A stretch of 64,000 nt of DNA. Origin: Tolypothrix campylonemoides VB511288 (GTDB lineage: Bacteria; Cyanobacteriota; Cyanobacteriia; Cyanobacteriales; Nostocaceae). Of the stretch, positions 55,890 through 64,000 are shown piece by piece. A program made the position numbers and the translations under genes. The number at the start of each line of letters is the position of its first letter. The first letter of the stretch is position 1. The stretch lies in NCBI GenBank assembly GCA_000828075.3, contig JXCB02000002.1:1389400-1453399 (forward strand), read 5' to 3'. The notes under the pieces were generated by a model that was not told the origin of the DNA, did not search any database, and saw only the letters and a program-made list of their open reading frames with translations.

Positions 55890-57056
55890 TTAAAAATTCT
55901 CCTCTTCTTCCTCTTCCTCCTCTTCTGTATCCTCTTCCTCACTTGCATCACCAGGCAAAGCACGGATACGATTCATCTGTGAAAGAGCATACTTTGCTGT
56001 TGCTTGCACATCTGCATCTGGATCTTGCATAGCATGAGATAACATTTGGCTCATTTGAGCCATCATGTCATATATGCGAGTCAAGTCACGGATGGCATTT
56101 TGTCGCACTTGTGGGCTTTCATCTTGGAGTGAGACTGCTAATGCACGGTTCATTGGTTTGAGTGCACGGGTGCTAATTTCCGATAGGGCTGCTAAAATCA
56201 AGCTGCGTTGCTGAGAATCTGCATCCATCATCAAGTCAACCAACGGCTGAATTGCCCGCGAGTCTCCTTTTTGACCCAAATCCCAAATAGCTTTGCGTCG
56301 CTGTGTTAAGTCTGGGCTGCGTAAGTCTTCAATCAATTGGTCAACAATATTGACTTTTGCAAGGCGAGAAGTTGTTTCCATAGGTAAAAATTGTGTAGAA
56401 GGTGATACCGTTGTTTCTTGTGTATTAATGACAGCAGCACCATTAGACGGCACGTCGTTTGTAGTATCAAACTTTTGTATTGTTGGGGAAACTGGACTGG
56501 TGTTCACCTGAGTATAACTTTCTGGATATGTTGCAACTTTTTTACCCTGAGGAAGCCTTCTCACCGCATACAGCAATGCGCCAATACTTCCCAAAACACC
56601 AATACCTACGAGTGACCACCAAACTATACCTCTATCTGCCTCTCGCTTAGGAGTGGGTTGAGCGATAGGATTAATAGCAAGCGAAGAAGTCGATGGTTTT
56701 TCGTTGATTGTTGTCTGAAGACTCTGCTTGGTTGCGTTACCAAAAATACCGTCTACTGTTAAACCTTTTGCTTGTTGAAATTTAGTAACGGCAACGCTTG
56801 TATCTGCGCCATACTGCCCATCTATCTCACCATTATAGTATCCTAACTTTTTAAGTCGGGTTTGTAATGACTTGACTTCTGCACCTGTGCTGCCAAGTCT
56901 AAGAAGAGACTGCGCTTTTGTGTCTTCCTCCAGTACTTGAGCAAGTTCTAAATTTCTGAAAACTAGTTCAGGTGTCAGTGTGCTTGCTTGACGTTGGTCA
57001 AATCCTAAACAAGCAAGGCAAATCATAAAAACAATTGAGGAATAGCGTAGCCTCAT
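55890..57056 (-). CDS. Peptidoglycan-binding protein with cytoplasmic HEAT-repeat domain
   Basis: From ATG 57056 the protein has 388 residues: a signal-like segment (RYSSIVFMICLACLG), a PG_binding_1 domain (LLRLGSTGAEVKSLQTRLKK to DGIFGNATKQSLQ), a proline-rich link, a membrane helix (IVWWSLVGIGVLGSIGALLY), and a HEAT-repeat domain (LIEDLRSPDLTQRRKAIWDL; then two more units). It ends in a run of glutamates. The layout suggests a wall-binding sensor or anchor spanning the inner membrane. The earlier in-frame Met (57104) would spoil the signal sequence. Confidence 0.8.
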   Translation of the reverse strand: MRLRYSSIVFMICLACLGFDQRQASTLTPELVFRNLELAQVLEEDTKAQSLLRLGSTGAEVKSLQTRLKKLGYYNGEIDGQYGADTSVAVTKFQQAKGLTVDGIFGNATKQSLQTTINEKPSTSSLAINPIAQPTPKREADRGIVWWSLVGIGVLGSIGALLYAVRRLPQGKKVATYPESYTQVNTSPVSPTIQKFDTTNDVPSNGAAVINTQETTVSPSTQFLPMETTSRLAKVNIVDQLIEDLRSPDLTQRRKAIWDLGQKGDSRAIQPLVDLMMDADSQQRSLILAALSEISTRALKPMNRALAVSLQDESPQVRQNAIRDLTRIYDMMAQMSQMLSHAMQDPDADVQATAKYALSQMNRIRALPGDASEEEDTEEEEEEEEENF

Positions 57057-57254
57057 AAAGCAAGTCTCAGCCAGAACGTGCGTTGGAAGCCATTGATACG
57101 ACAATAACTATAAGCTAAACTATAAGCTATATAAATATTAAATGTTTTTTTTTGGCTTCAGCAAATTAAACACACCCTGACCGCTACTAAAATTCAAGCA
57201 CATTACTGACCGTTAGTACCGTGAACGAGTTATTTTTTAACTGCTTTTTGTGAT

Positions 57255-58334
57255 TTAAGGCAACATCTCTGGTTCAGATTCTCTCACTGGTAAGGTAACT
57301 TGGTTCATTTTCTTTGCAGATGCTTCTAAAACTTGTTGTTGCTGCGTCACGTTCTCACTGGTAGCAGCTTTGTTGCTTTCGCCTGACAGGGTTTCGCGCT
57401 GGTTGATGAGATAGATACTCACCAAAGTCAAGCTGACTCCTCCCCACTGCACTGGACTAAGAACTTCTTTAAGTAATAAATTGCCAAATAGCAAAGCAAA
57501 TACAGGTGTGAGGAAGGTGAGGGAACTGAGACTGGTGAGATTGCCGCGAGAGGCAAAATAGAAAAACAATCCGTAGGCGATCGCACTGCCAAATACCGTA
57601 GCATAACCCAATGCTATCCAGTCAGATCCTGCGATGTTCTGCAACTGGTGTGATTCTGCAACTGACGAAATTCCCCACAATGGCAAGCCACCTATAATCA
57701 TGTGCCATCCTGTAGCCATCACAGGGTCAGCATGGCGACTCACAAACCGGATCAACACTGTTCCTACAGCCATACTCAACGCCGCCAACAACATCAACCA
57801 CTCGCCGCTGTCAAACAGTTGTTGTAGTAGAGACGTTGCATCCAAAGTCTTTACAATTGTGCCTGAGTCTAAAAAATGGAAAATCCACTCCTGAGGTAAC
57901 CCAATTAAACTAATACCTGTGACTCCAAATGCTAGTCCCAGCCATCCCCAAAAACCGATGTGTTCTTGAAATAACCACAAAGACAGCAATGCCACAGCCA
58001 AGGGTTGAGAGTCAATCATCACAGATCCTAAACCAGCACCTGTTCTGAGTAATCCCTCTGCCAAAAAGCCTTGAAACAGCGTTCCATCCACCAAGGCAAA
58101 TAAAGCAATCCACAGCCATGCAACCCAACCCTTGGGCTGAGGTTTACCCATGAATGCTGCTGCTATTAAAATGAGTACGCCAGCGGGTATCAAACGTACT
58201 CCCGCCATAAACAATGGTGTGGTGTGAGGTATTACTCCTTTCATCGCCACCATAGCCGTACCCCATAGGAAAAAAGGGGCTATCAAGAGTACTGTCGCCA
58301 AGGGTAGTCTAGATGCACTGAGTTTCAGTTGCAT
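57255..58334 (-). CDS. EamA-family (DMT) transporter
   Basis: A 359-residue protein with ten membrane helices in two EamA halves: ATVLLIAPFFLWGTAMVAMK and GSAIAYGLFFYFASRGNLTS are the paired conserved segments. A soluble tail of about 50 residues follows. Members export metabolites or amino acids; the substrate is unknown. Confidence 0.88.
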   Translation of the reverse strand: MQLKLSASRLPLATVLLIAPFFLWGTAMVAMKGVIPHTTPLFMAGVRLIPAGVLILIAAAFMGKPQPKGWVAWLWIALFALVDGTLFQGFLAEGLLRTGAGLGSVMIDSQPLAVALLSLWLFQEHIGFWGWLGLAFGVTGISLIGLPQEWIFHFLDSGTIVKTLDATSLLQQLFDSGEWLMLLAALSMAVGTVLIRFVSRHADPVMATGWHMIIGGLPLWGISSVAESHQLQNIAGSDWIALGYATVFGSAIAYGLFFYFASRGNLTSLSSLTFLTPVFALLFGNLLLKEVLSPVQWGGVSLTLVSIYLINQRETLSGESNKAATSENVTQQQQVLEASAKKMNQVTLPVRESEPEMLP

Positions 58335-59220
58335 GGGATTGCTGAAGCCTTTGTTTTACAAACGCGAAAATCGCTTTAACTAATTTTACCTAATTATGTC
58401 GTTTTGTGAAGGAAAAAATACTTAGTTAGGAACTGCGTACACCAGCAGCTATGATGGCTGCGTTGTCCTAAAGGCGGTTGAATTGACAGGTTGGGTGGTG
58501 TTTGCCGTTGTGAGAGGCAAGGTTGGGTATTTATGGCATAAAGGGCGCATTCACCTGTGAAATTTTTTTGGTTTGAGTTTCTAATTTGCCATAACAAAAT
58601 AACTGTAAATTTTATATAAATTTTATATAAAATTTATATTTTTTATACTACTATGGCTTGATTGTTTAACCGTATTTATAGTAAGTTTTACAGTATGTCG
58701 TAATTGCAAGTTTTACAGCAATATAAGGGTTTTCATTAAGAAAACCAGCTTGCATCTTTGTTTTGAAAGGGTGTTAAACAATTCCGTATTGGCACTTGAT
58801 GTCGCGTTTTTGATACATATTTCAACCTTCATTTCTCAATAGAGGAACTTTTGTATTCTATTTCTAAGTAATTTTGAATACAAAAAATGCGTGTATTACT
58901 AAAAAGAAACACTATGTAGTTCCAGGGTAAACAGGTAACATTTACTACATAAAATTGCTGATTGTCTTCTTAACCGACGTTCTTTGATTCAGTACATAAG
59001 GAGATTTTCTATGCGGATTGTAATTAACAATCTGTCAGTATCGTTTGGTTTGAGCCAAGTCTTAATCACCACTTCCAAAACAGAGGGTTTTTAACTGAAC
59101 ACTCTTTCAAGCGATCGCTTGGGACACAACCCTTTTACCAACACAATCAAAATCGTCGATGAGGCGTTACACAGACTGGTTCATGTACTTATTCATGTAC
59201 TTAAATGAGGAAAGTTAAAG
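58335..59220. other. Long AT-rich upstream region of the beta-propeller gene
   Basis: Very AT-rich around 58600-58660, where TTTTATATAAATTTTATATA and its inverse overlap to form a palindromic AT tract. It contains the 27-codon ORF at 59011 with a strong ribosome binding site. The frame at 58394 is not supported. This is the likely promoter and leader of the gene at 59221. Confidence 0.55.
59011..59094 (+). CDS. 27-codon small ORF with strong ribosome binding site
   Basis: ATG at 59011 has AAGGAG eight bases upstream, the best ribosome binding site in this region. The peptide starts MRIVINNLSVSFGLSQ and ends KTEGF before TAA. It lies 127 bases before the secreted propeller gene on the same strand. 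It could be a leader peptide, a small protein or the start of a decayed gene. Confidence 0.4.
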   Translation: MRIVINNLSVSFGLSQVLITTSKTEGF

Positions 59221-60555
59221 ATGAAGAAATTTTTCCTTCCGTTCCTATTTTTGGTTGGGATTGTTTGGGTTATATTTACCCAAGTCCCCCTCCCACTGCA
59301 CAACAATTTTTCTCTATCAGCCTCAGCCAGACAACCAAACAATTCATCAGATTATGAGGTTTGGGCTATTGATCAGGCAGATTCCTTTGATGGTACTCCC
59401 TTGGGAGGAAATCTCTATGTTCTCTCAGGCGACGACCAAGACTTTTTAAGAGGTAATGCAAAGGTTGAGAAAATTAACTTGGCTGCTAGCGCTAAGAGTA
59501 AAGGTCTTGCAGCAGGTCAAAAACCCCACTGGATTGCTTTCAACAAAGGCGCTACATATGCGATTGTAGGACATGCAACTACGGCTCAGGTGTACGCAAT
59601 TGACGCTAATAAACGTGAAGTTGTAGATTCGATTCTTCCACCAGGATTACCCAACTCGAACTCCCACGCTGTTTACGTCTCAAAGGATAACAACTTTGTA
59701 TTTGTTGCAGATACTCCTGGTCAACGGATTCATAAGATTTCCACAAATTATGAGGCACCCGGAGGTAAAATTTTTGGTGAAGTGAAAACGTTGGACTTCA
59801 ATACTCCACAGACGAAGACAGCCTTAGGAACTCCGACAGCCCGACCAGTGGTAGCTGTAGTCGATGATGCAGGTAAATTCGTTTATGTGACTTTTGCTGA
59901 TGGTGGTGTGGCGATCGCAAATGCAGAAACACTGACGATAGCGCACATTTACAATAAAGATGAAGTCACCTTCAATGGATTGGTTGCGGCTCAAGTTGGC
60001 GACAACTTTATCACGAATGCAGGCAATGCTGATCCCCAAATAGCTGATTTTGTCTATGTGTATGACAACAAGTCTCTGCTAGAAAATCCCTCGAAGCGTC
60101 CAGATTTCATCAAAGTTCCTCAATCTGGTAATGATGTTCATGGTGTGGTAGTCGTTCGTGACAAATACTTATGGCAACTTAACCGTGCATCAAACACGAT
60201 TACAATACATGACTTCAAGCCCAATCCTTTTGATCCAAACATTGACGGTTCAAACAAAGTTCGCGCAGTTAATCTTGTTGACCTGACAGATACAGCCTTA
60301 GGTCTTGATCCTGCACCAGACTTAATAGACACATCACCCTCTCAAGAAATTGCTTTTATCTCCCAGCGTGGACCAAATCCCATATCAGGAAACGATCCAG
60401 CATTTTTCAACAGTGTGGGTGCTACCCCTGGAGTAGGCGTTGTGCAAATTGAAAACGACGGTAAGGATGCTAAACCTGCCTATCTATATAGATTCGATAA
60501 CGTTGTGAATGGAGTTAACATTGGTGACTTCCACGCCCTTGCTGTTCGTAAATAG
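59221..60555 (+). CDS. Secreted beta-propeller-like protein
   Basis: A 444-residue protein with a clear N-terminal signal (KKFFLPFLFLVGIVWVIFTQ). The mature part repeats short strand units such as HAVYVSKDNNFVFVADTPGQ, KFVYVTFADGGVAIANAETL and DVHGVVVVRDKYLWQL, as in YVTN/NHL-type propellers. The role is unknown; periplasmic binding or enzyme activity are both possible. GAGGAAAG precedes the ATG. Confidence 0.7.
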   Translation: MKKFFLPFLFLVGIVWVIFTQVPLPLHNNFSLSASARQPNNSSDYEVWAIDQADSFDGTPLGGNLYVLSGDDQDFLRGNAKVEKINLAASAKSKGLAAGQKPHWIAFNKGATYAIVGHATTAQVYAIDANKREVVDSILPPGLPNSNSHAVYVSKDNNFVFVADTPGQRIHKISTNYEAPGGKIFGEVKTLDFNTPQTKTALGTPTARPVVAVVDDAGKFVYVTFADGGVAIANAETLTIAHIYNKDEVTFNGLVAAQVGDNFITNAGNADPQIADFVYVYDNKSLLENPSKRPDFIKVPQSGNDVHGVVVVRDKYLWQLNRASNTITIHDFKPNPFDPNIDGSNKVRAVNLVDLTDTALGLDPAPDLIDTSPSQEIAFISQRGPNPISGNDPAFFNSVGATPGVGVVQIENDGKDAKPAYLYRFDNVVNGVNIGDFHALAVRK

Positions 60556-60792
60556 AACTTATATCATGTCCGCTTAATTACTTATAATTCCTGCTTTACC
60601 TCACCCCAACCCTCTCCTTAAGAAGGAGAGGGTGCCGTAGGCGGGTGAGGTTATTCGTTTTTTATAAGTGTTTATCCGGACATGATATCATATCACAATA
60701 CGGTTCAGATAAGCTCATAGCCCTTAGCCTAAAGCTATACAAACAAAGCCTGCTTCCGCAGGCTTTAAAACTTAAATTTCTGGAGTTTGCAG
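60556..60792. repeat. GC-rich and AACAAAGCCTGC-type dispersed repeats
   Basis: ACCCTCTCC-TTAAGAA-GGAGAGGGT-type hairpin at about 60609-60631, and a unit from AATACGGTTCAGATAAGC (about 60699) to AAAGCCTGCTTCCGCAGGCT (60748-60767). Related units occur at 36790-36830 and 41070-41130. No gene. Confidence 0.75.
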
Positions 60793-61794
60793 CTAAAAGC
60801 GAACAATCACTTTGCCACAATTTTTGCCGCTGTGTAGATATTCAACAGCAGACACGATAGACTCAATACCCCTGAATTCTGTTTGGTCTACAGCAGATTT
60901 AATCTTTCCTGCATAGAACAATTCCATCAGCCGAGATTGGTGCTGGGGAATGTGTTCTGGGTAGTGGGAGAAGAGAAAGCCGCGTAGTGAGGCTGATTTC
61001 CATAGTAATTTGTTGTAAATTCTGGCTTGAGCCACTGACTCTAGTTCCGAGATGTATTCAGAGATATACCCAACGATGACTAATCTTCCACGAACTGCTA
61101 GATTATCAACAGATATATCGAATAGCTCTCGTCCGACACATTCGTAAACCAGATCAACTCCGTTGGGATATTCTTTTTTTAGGACTTCATCGAGATTTTC
61201 TGTACGGTAATTAATGACTCTGTCACAGCCAAGTTGCTTAAGGAATTCGGCTTTCGCTTCTGAGCGACATGTTCCAATAACATGAGCACCCGCAAGCTTT
61301 GCAAGTTGGACGGCGTAATGACCTGTTCCACCAGCCGCTGCTGTGACTAAAACTACTTCGCCGCTTTTGATTTCTCCAATGACTTCTAACCCAATCGAAG
61401 CAGTCAAGCCGCTGACTACTACGGTTAATACTTCTGGAGTCGCTTTTAAAACAGGAATGACTTGGTTTGCATCAATCGCTAGATACTCGCGATACCCACC
61501 CCCAACCTGAACTGTTATAACATGGTCACCTACCTTGAGATGCCTAACATTGCTTCCAACAGCAATGATTTCCCCAGCAGCCTCGACTCCTAGATCAAAT
61601 GGCAGCGGTGTGTTGACAAAATATAATCCAGCGCTGATGTTAACATCGGAAGCATTAACCCCAGCAAACAGATTACGCACTACAATTTCATTGGAAGTGG
61701 GTACTGGAAAATCGACCTCAACAATCTCTGCCGCAGTTCTGAAATTCTTGCTAAGCTTGCTGGCAACAAGTTTTTTGTAAGTTTTATGATTCAT
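60793..61794 (-). CDS. Zinc-type dehydrogenase / quinone oxidoreductase (MDR family)
   Basis: A 333-residue medium-chain reductase. The N-terminal catalytic part has DFPVPTSNEIVVRNLFAGVN and LGVEAAGEIIAVGSNV; the NADPH-binding motif is VLVTAAAGGTGHYAVQLAK (AAxGxxG) near 148-166. No zinc cysteines are evident, so it is of the quinone/enone reductase type, similar to QOR and prostaglandin reductases. The natural substrate is unknown. Confidence 0.85.
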   Translation of the reverse strand: MNHKTYKKLVASKLSKNFRTAAEIVEVDFPVPTSNEIVVRNLFAGVNASDVNISAGLYFVNTPLPFDLGVEAAGEIIAVGSNVRHLKVGDHVITVQVGGGYREYLAIDANQVIPVLKATPEVLTVVVSGLTASIGLEVIGEIKSGEVVLVTAAAGGTGHYAVQLAKLAGAHVIGTCRSEAKAEFLKQLGCDRVINYRTENLDEVLKKEYPNGVDLVYECVGRELFDISVDNLAVRGRLVIVGYISEYISELESVAQARIYNKLLWKSASLRGFLFSHYPEHIPQHQSRLMELFYAGKIKSAVDQTEFRGIESIVSAVEYLHSGKNCGKVIVRF

Positions 61795-61938
61795 GGAAAA
61801 CTCTCCGACCGATCCTTAACAAGATACGTTACACTGCCTTAACGCACCCTAATTTAAAAATGTGAATATTTTCCTATAGCAGTCCTATTTGATTTGTGAT
61901 TTGATTTGTGAACGCTCTTGACTCTTCACGAGCCACCT

Positions 61939-62490
61939 ATGATGTTTCTTTCCACCAAGCGACTCATCTTAAGGGAATTTATGCCTGAAGATTGGCAAGC
62001 AGTTCTAGCCTATCAAACTGACAGCCGATACCTGAAATTTTCTGAATGGGAAACCCGCACTGAAGCTGATGTGCGGGCATTTGTAGAAATGTTTTTGAAG
62101 CAGCAACAGCAAGTGCCACGAATAAAATTTCAGTTGGCAGTGGAATTAAAATATGAAGCCAAATTAATCGGAAACTGCGGTATCCGCAAACAAGAGCTAG
62201 AATCGCATGAAGCTTCCCTTGGTTATGAGATTGCACCAGACTATTGGGGCAAAGGATATGCAACAGAAGCAGCAGCGACTATTCTTAAATTTGGCTTTGA
62301 GGAGTTAAAGTTGCACCGCGTCTACTCTTGGTGTATTGCTGAAAACACTGGTTCAGTTAGGGTGCTGGAGAAAATTGGAATGCAGCTTGAGCAAAGATTG
62401 CCGGACAATGAGAGGTTTAAGGGGCGGTTGTGGGATACGCTAATTTTTGGGATTTCCAAGGATGAATGGCTGAATAAAACAGAAAAATAG
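61939..62490 (+). CDS. GNAT acetyltransferase, RimJ/RimL type
   Basis: About 183 residues. TKRLILREFMPEDWQAVLAY is the N-terminal strand-helix, APDYWGKGYATEAAATILKF the acetyl-CoA loop, and AENTGSVRVLEKIGMQLEQR the C-terminal motif. The frame opens at TTG 61918; I prefer ATG 61939. It is unrelated in position to the tandem pair at 22 kb and less similar to them than they are to each other. Confidence 0.85.
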   Translation: MMFLSTKRLILREFMPEDWQAVLAYQTDSRYLKFSEWETRTEADVRAFVEMFLKQQQQVPRIKFQLAVELKYEAKLIGNCGIRKQELESHEASLGYEIAPDYWGKGYATEAAATILKFGFEELKLHRVYSWCIAENTGSVRVLEKIGMQLEQRLPDNERFKGRLWDTLIFGISKDEWLNKTEK

Positions 62491-62882
62491 GAAGCGGTGA
62501 TGCTAGGCGATCGCCTAGCTGCTAATTGACAAAGTAGGTCACTACTTTGAAGTTGATGAGTTAAGACTGAAGCGAAAATACGGTGAGTCGGTGACTTGGA
62601 GAAGTTGTTAGAGCAAGTTCTCCTCGTCTTTATGTCTTTCTATAAAATGATTTCAAATTTTTTGTCGTTATGACAAATATAGATTATAGCAATCCTATTT
62701 CATGTGTGAAACTTGAGCTTATTCAAATCCCCGACTTCTTTAAGAAGTCGGGGATCTTGTTTTTTCATAAATCATTTAGGACTGCTATATATGCAATACG
62801 CTACGGAAACGCCATGTTCATCTCTTAAAGATTCCCCCTACCTAGCCCTGGTTAGAAAGGGGAGTTAGGGGAATCACTTCAT
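62491..62882. other. Repeat-bearing spacer before ppx 3' end
   Basis: Holds the palindrome at 62727-62755 and a second inverted repeat at 62830-62875 with arms GATTCCCC / GGGGAATC enclosing a TAACTCCCC-type element. The second sits 8 bases past the ppx stop and may act as its terminator hairpin. No gene is seen. Confidence 0.6.
62727..62755. repeat. 29-bp perfect palindrome, ATCCCCGACTTCTT family, copy 3
   Basis: Arms ATCCCCGACTTCTT and reverse complement around one T. CTTGTTTTTTC follows, so on the plus strand this copy looks like an intrinsic terminator downstream of the GNAT gene. Confidence 0.88.
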
Positions 62883-64000
62883 CTAATGAATGACAGCTAC
62901 AGTCGGCTCTAAACTCGCTACTAATTTCACACCAAACTCCCCCTCAAACACTCCTTTGTTGTAATCCAAACTCCAAAGTTCTAAGGCACAGTCATCATCA
63001 GCGCGAGATGGAAAAACTTTTAAATGAAATTCCTGTTGTTCAGGCAAATATTCACATTGTACTCGTGTAATTGCTCCAATTTGCCGCCTATCCAAAGCAA
63101 CCGCCAATCTTAAAATAGCACTCAACTGATTAACAATTAGTCGATGATTTTTGCTCACCAAGTTACGGTAATTTTCGTGCTTTTTCTTAGGAGGCGATTT
63201 GCGATGATAACGCGCTAAATTGGCAATGATTTCTACCTCAGTTTCGTTGTAGCCTAGTAATTCACTGTTGCGAATGAGATAGTAAGAGTGCTTGTGGTGA
63301 GAAGAATGGCTAACATAATGACCGCAATTATGTAATAGCGCCGCAGCCTGAAGGAGTTGCCGTTCTTCTGCTCCCCAGTTGTGGAGTGTGCCTTTTGTTT
63401 GGTCAAATATACTCAGGGCAAAGACTGCTACGCGATCGCTGTGTTCTAAATTGACATGATATTTATTCGCAATTTTCAGAACACTCCGCTGGCGCACGCT
63501 ACTTTGGTAACGCAGGCGGTCTTCAATTAAGCCGTGGGCAAGCATCCAGTCTACAATAACACCTTCCCTCAGGGAACGTTCGCAGACCGTGACCGACTCA
63601 ACCCCCAAAAGGTTCATTGCTTCTTGTAGGATGACTGCGCCTGCAAGTATAACTTCAGACCGTTTCTCCGGCATACCGGGAATTGCAGCCCGTTCTGAGT
63701 TACTTATTTTTGGCAAGCGATTGACCCACTCTTGCAAGTCTTTTAAACTCAGTTCGTAACCATTGAGTGTGGAAGGAACAGAACCCTGTTTCTCTCGTGC
63801 ATGAATCATTACCAGAGTTTCAATTGTGCCGGAAGTTCCTACCAAACGGGGAATTTCCCCTAACTTCAGGTTCGCCTGTACTTCTTCCACGGAACGTTCT
63901 AACATTCCGCGTGCGTATGCTTGCAAATACTTAAACTCAGCGCTGCTGATAGGATCAGTGGTGATTAACTCGCTGGTGAGTCTGACTGCGCCGACTTTTG
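62883..64000 (-). CDS. ppx: Ppx/GppA phosphatase family protein (5' end outside the window)
   Basis: The frame continues without a stop to the right edge, so the N-terminal part is missing here. VRLTSELITTDPIS (near 63950-64000) and EIPRLVGTSGTIETLVMI are Ppx/GppA ATPase-like motifs. The C-terminal half is HD-domain-like (LQAAALLHNCGHYVSHSSHH, then KHSYYLIRNSELLGYNE), as in exopolyphosphatases. It degrades polyphosphate or (p)ppGpp in other bacteria. An inverted repeat lies just past its stop. Confidence 0.9.
   Translation of the reverse strand, partial: KVGAVRLTSELITTDPISSAEFKYLQAYARGMLERSVEEVQANLKLGEIPRLVGTSGTIETLVMIHAREKQGSVPSTLNGYELSLKDLQEWVNRLPKISNSERAAIPGMPEKRSEVILAGAVILQEAMNLLGVESVTVCERSLREGVIVDWMLAHGLIEDRLRYQSSVRQRSVLKIANKYHVNLEHSDRVAVFALSIFDQTKGTLHNWGAEERQLLQAAALLHNCGHYVSHSSHHKHSYYLIRNSELLGYNETEVEIIANLARYHRKSPPKKKHENYRNLVSKNHRLIVNQLSAILRLAVALDRRQIGAITRVQCEYLPEQQEFHLKVFPSRADDDCALELWSLDYNKGVFEGEFGVKLVASLEPTVAVIH

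Noticed and set aside
1..64000. tRNA, rRNA and riboswitch genes
   Set aside because: No cloverleaf with a GTTCGA-type T arm, rRNA segment or recognisable aptamer was found by eye; a covariance-model scan would be decisive.

Overview
The window is chromosomal DNA from a filamentous cyanobacterium, most likely of the Nostocales. Reasons: frequent HIP1 octamers (GCGATCGC), cyanobacteria-restricted families (PedR-type LuxR regulator, Ycf51, DUF3727, DUF6391), an Rcp1-type response regulator beside a bilin-type GAF kinase, and intergenic spaces full of short tandem repeats and palindromic dispersed repeats typical of heterocyst formers. It is ordinary mixed-function chromosome with a few mobile-element scars. 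No rRNA, tRNA or CRISPR array was seen.

Layout. 0.4-3.3 kb: small LuxR regulator, DUF6391 protein, PfkB sugar kinase. 3.4-7.7 kb (minus strand): a surface-glycan block of methyltransferase, polysaccharide deacetylase, family 2 glycosyltransferase, second methyltransferase and a polytopic membrane protein. 7.8-14.7 kb: Ycf51, peptidoglycan-binding protein, GldA-like dehydrogenase, class I aminotransferase, acyltransferase, orphan OmpR-type regulator, hisG. 15.1-20.5 kb: a signalling block of a GAF-PAS-PAS-GAF histidine kinase whose second GAF carries the paired-cysteine signature of DXCF cyanobacteriochromes, a 4-bp-overlapping Rcp1-like receiver, and a hybrid kinase. 20.7-27.9 kb: exported lysozyme-like protein, two tandem GNAT genes, ABC exporter, sucrase/ferredoxin-like protein, Mut7-C protein. 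27.9-34.1 kb: a minus-strand housekeeping run GNAT-ruvX-DUF3727-mltG-yqeG-proB, with a 215-bp duplication of the yqeG 3' end.

34.8-36.7 kb: a ynfA (UPF0060) gene is cut in two by a 1.58-kb IS200/IS605-family tnpB element. Removing the element rejoins an exact 108-codon gene. In place of tnpA the element carries a divergent ribbon-helix-helix gene with a palindrome in the shared promoter. 36.9-44.5 kb: B12-binding radical SAM protein and a second glycan block (glycosyltransferase-like, large HAD protein, SDR epimerase). 44.6-52.6 kb: a vapBC pair whose vapC is frameshifted, hemE, membrane protein, prolyl oligopeptidase-type peptidase, AraC regulator, S41 lipoprotein peptidase, and an intact vapBC pair. 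52.8-64 kb: SemiSWEET, LD-carboxypeptidase, GT4, PG-binding/HEAT protein, EamA transporter, secreted beta-propeller protein behind a long AT-rich leader with a 27-codon ORF, quinone oxidoreductase-like protein, GNAT, and a Ppx/GppA phosphatase running off the right edge.

The strongest leads are the ynfA::tnpB/RHH element, the cyanobacteriochrome-type kinase module, the broken vapC and the yqeG tail duplication. All functions are read from sequence motifs by eye; no database search was run.
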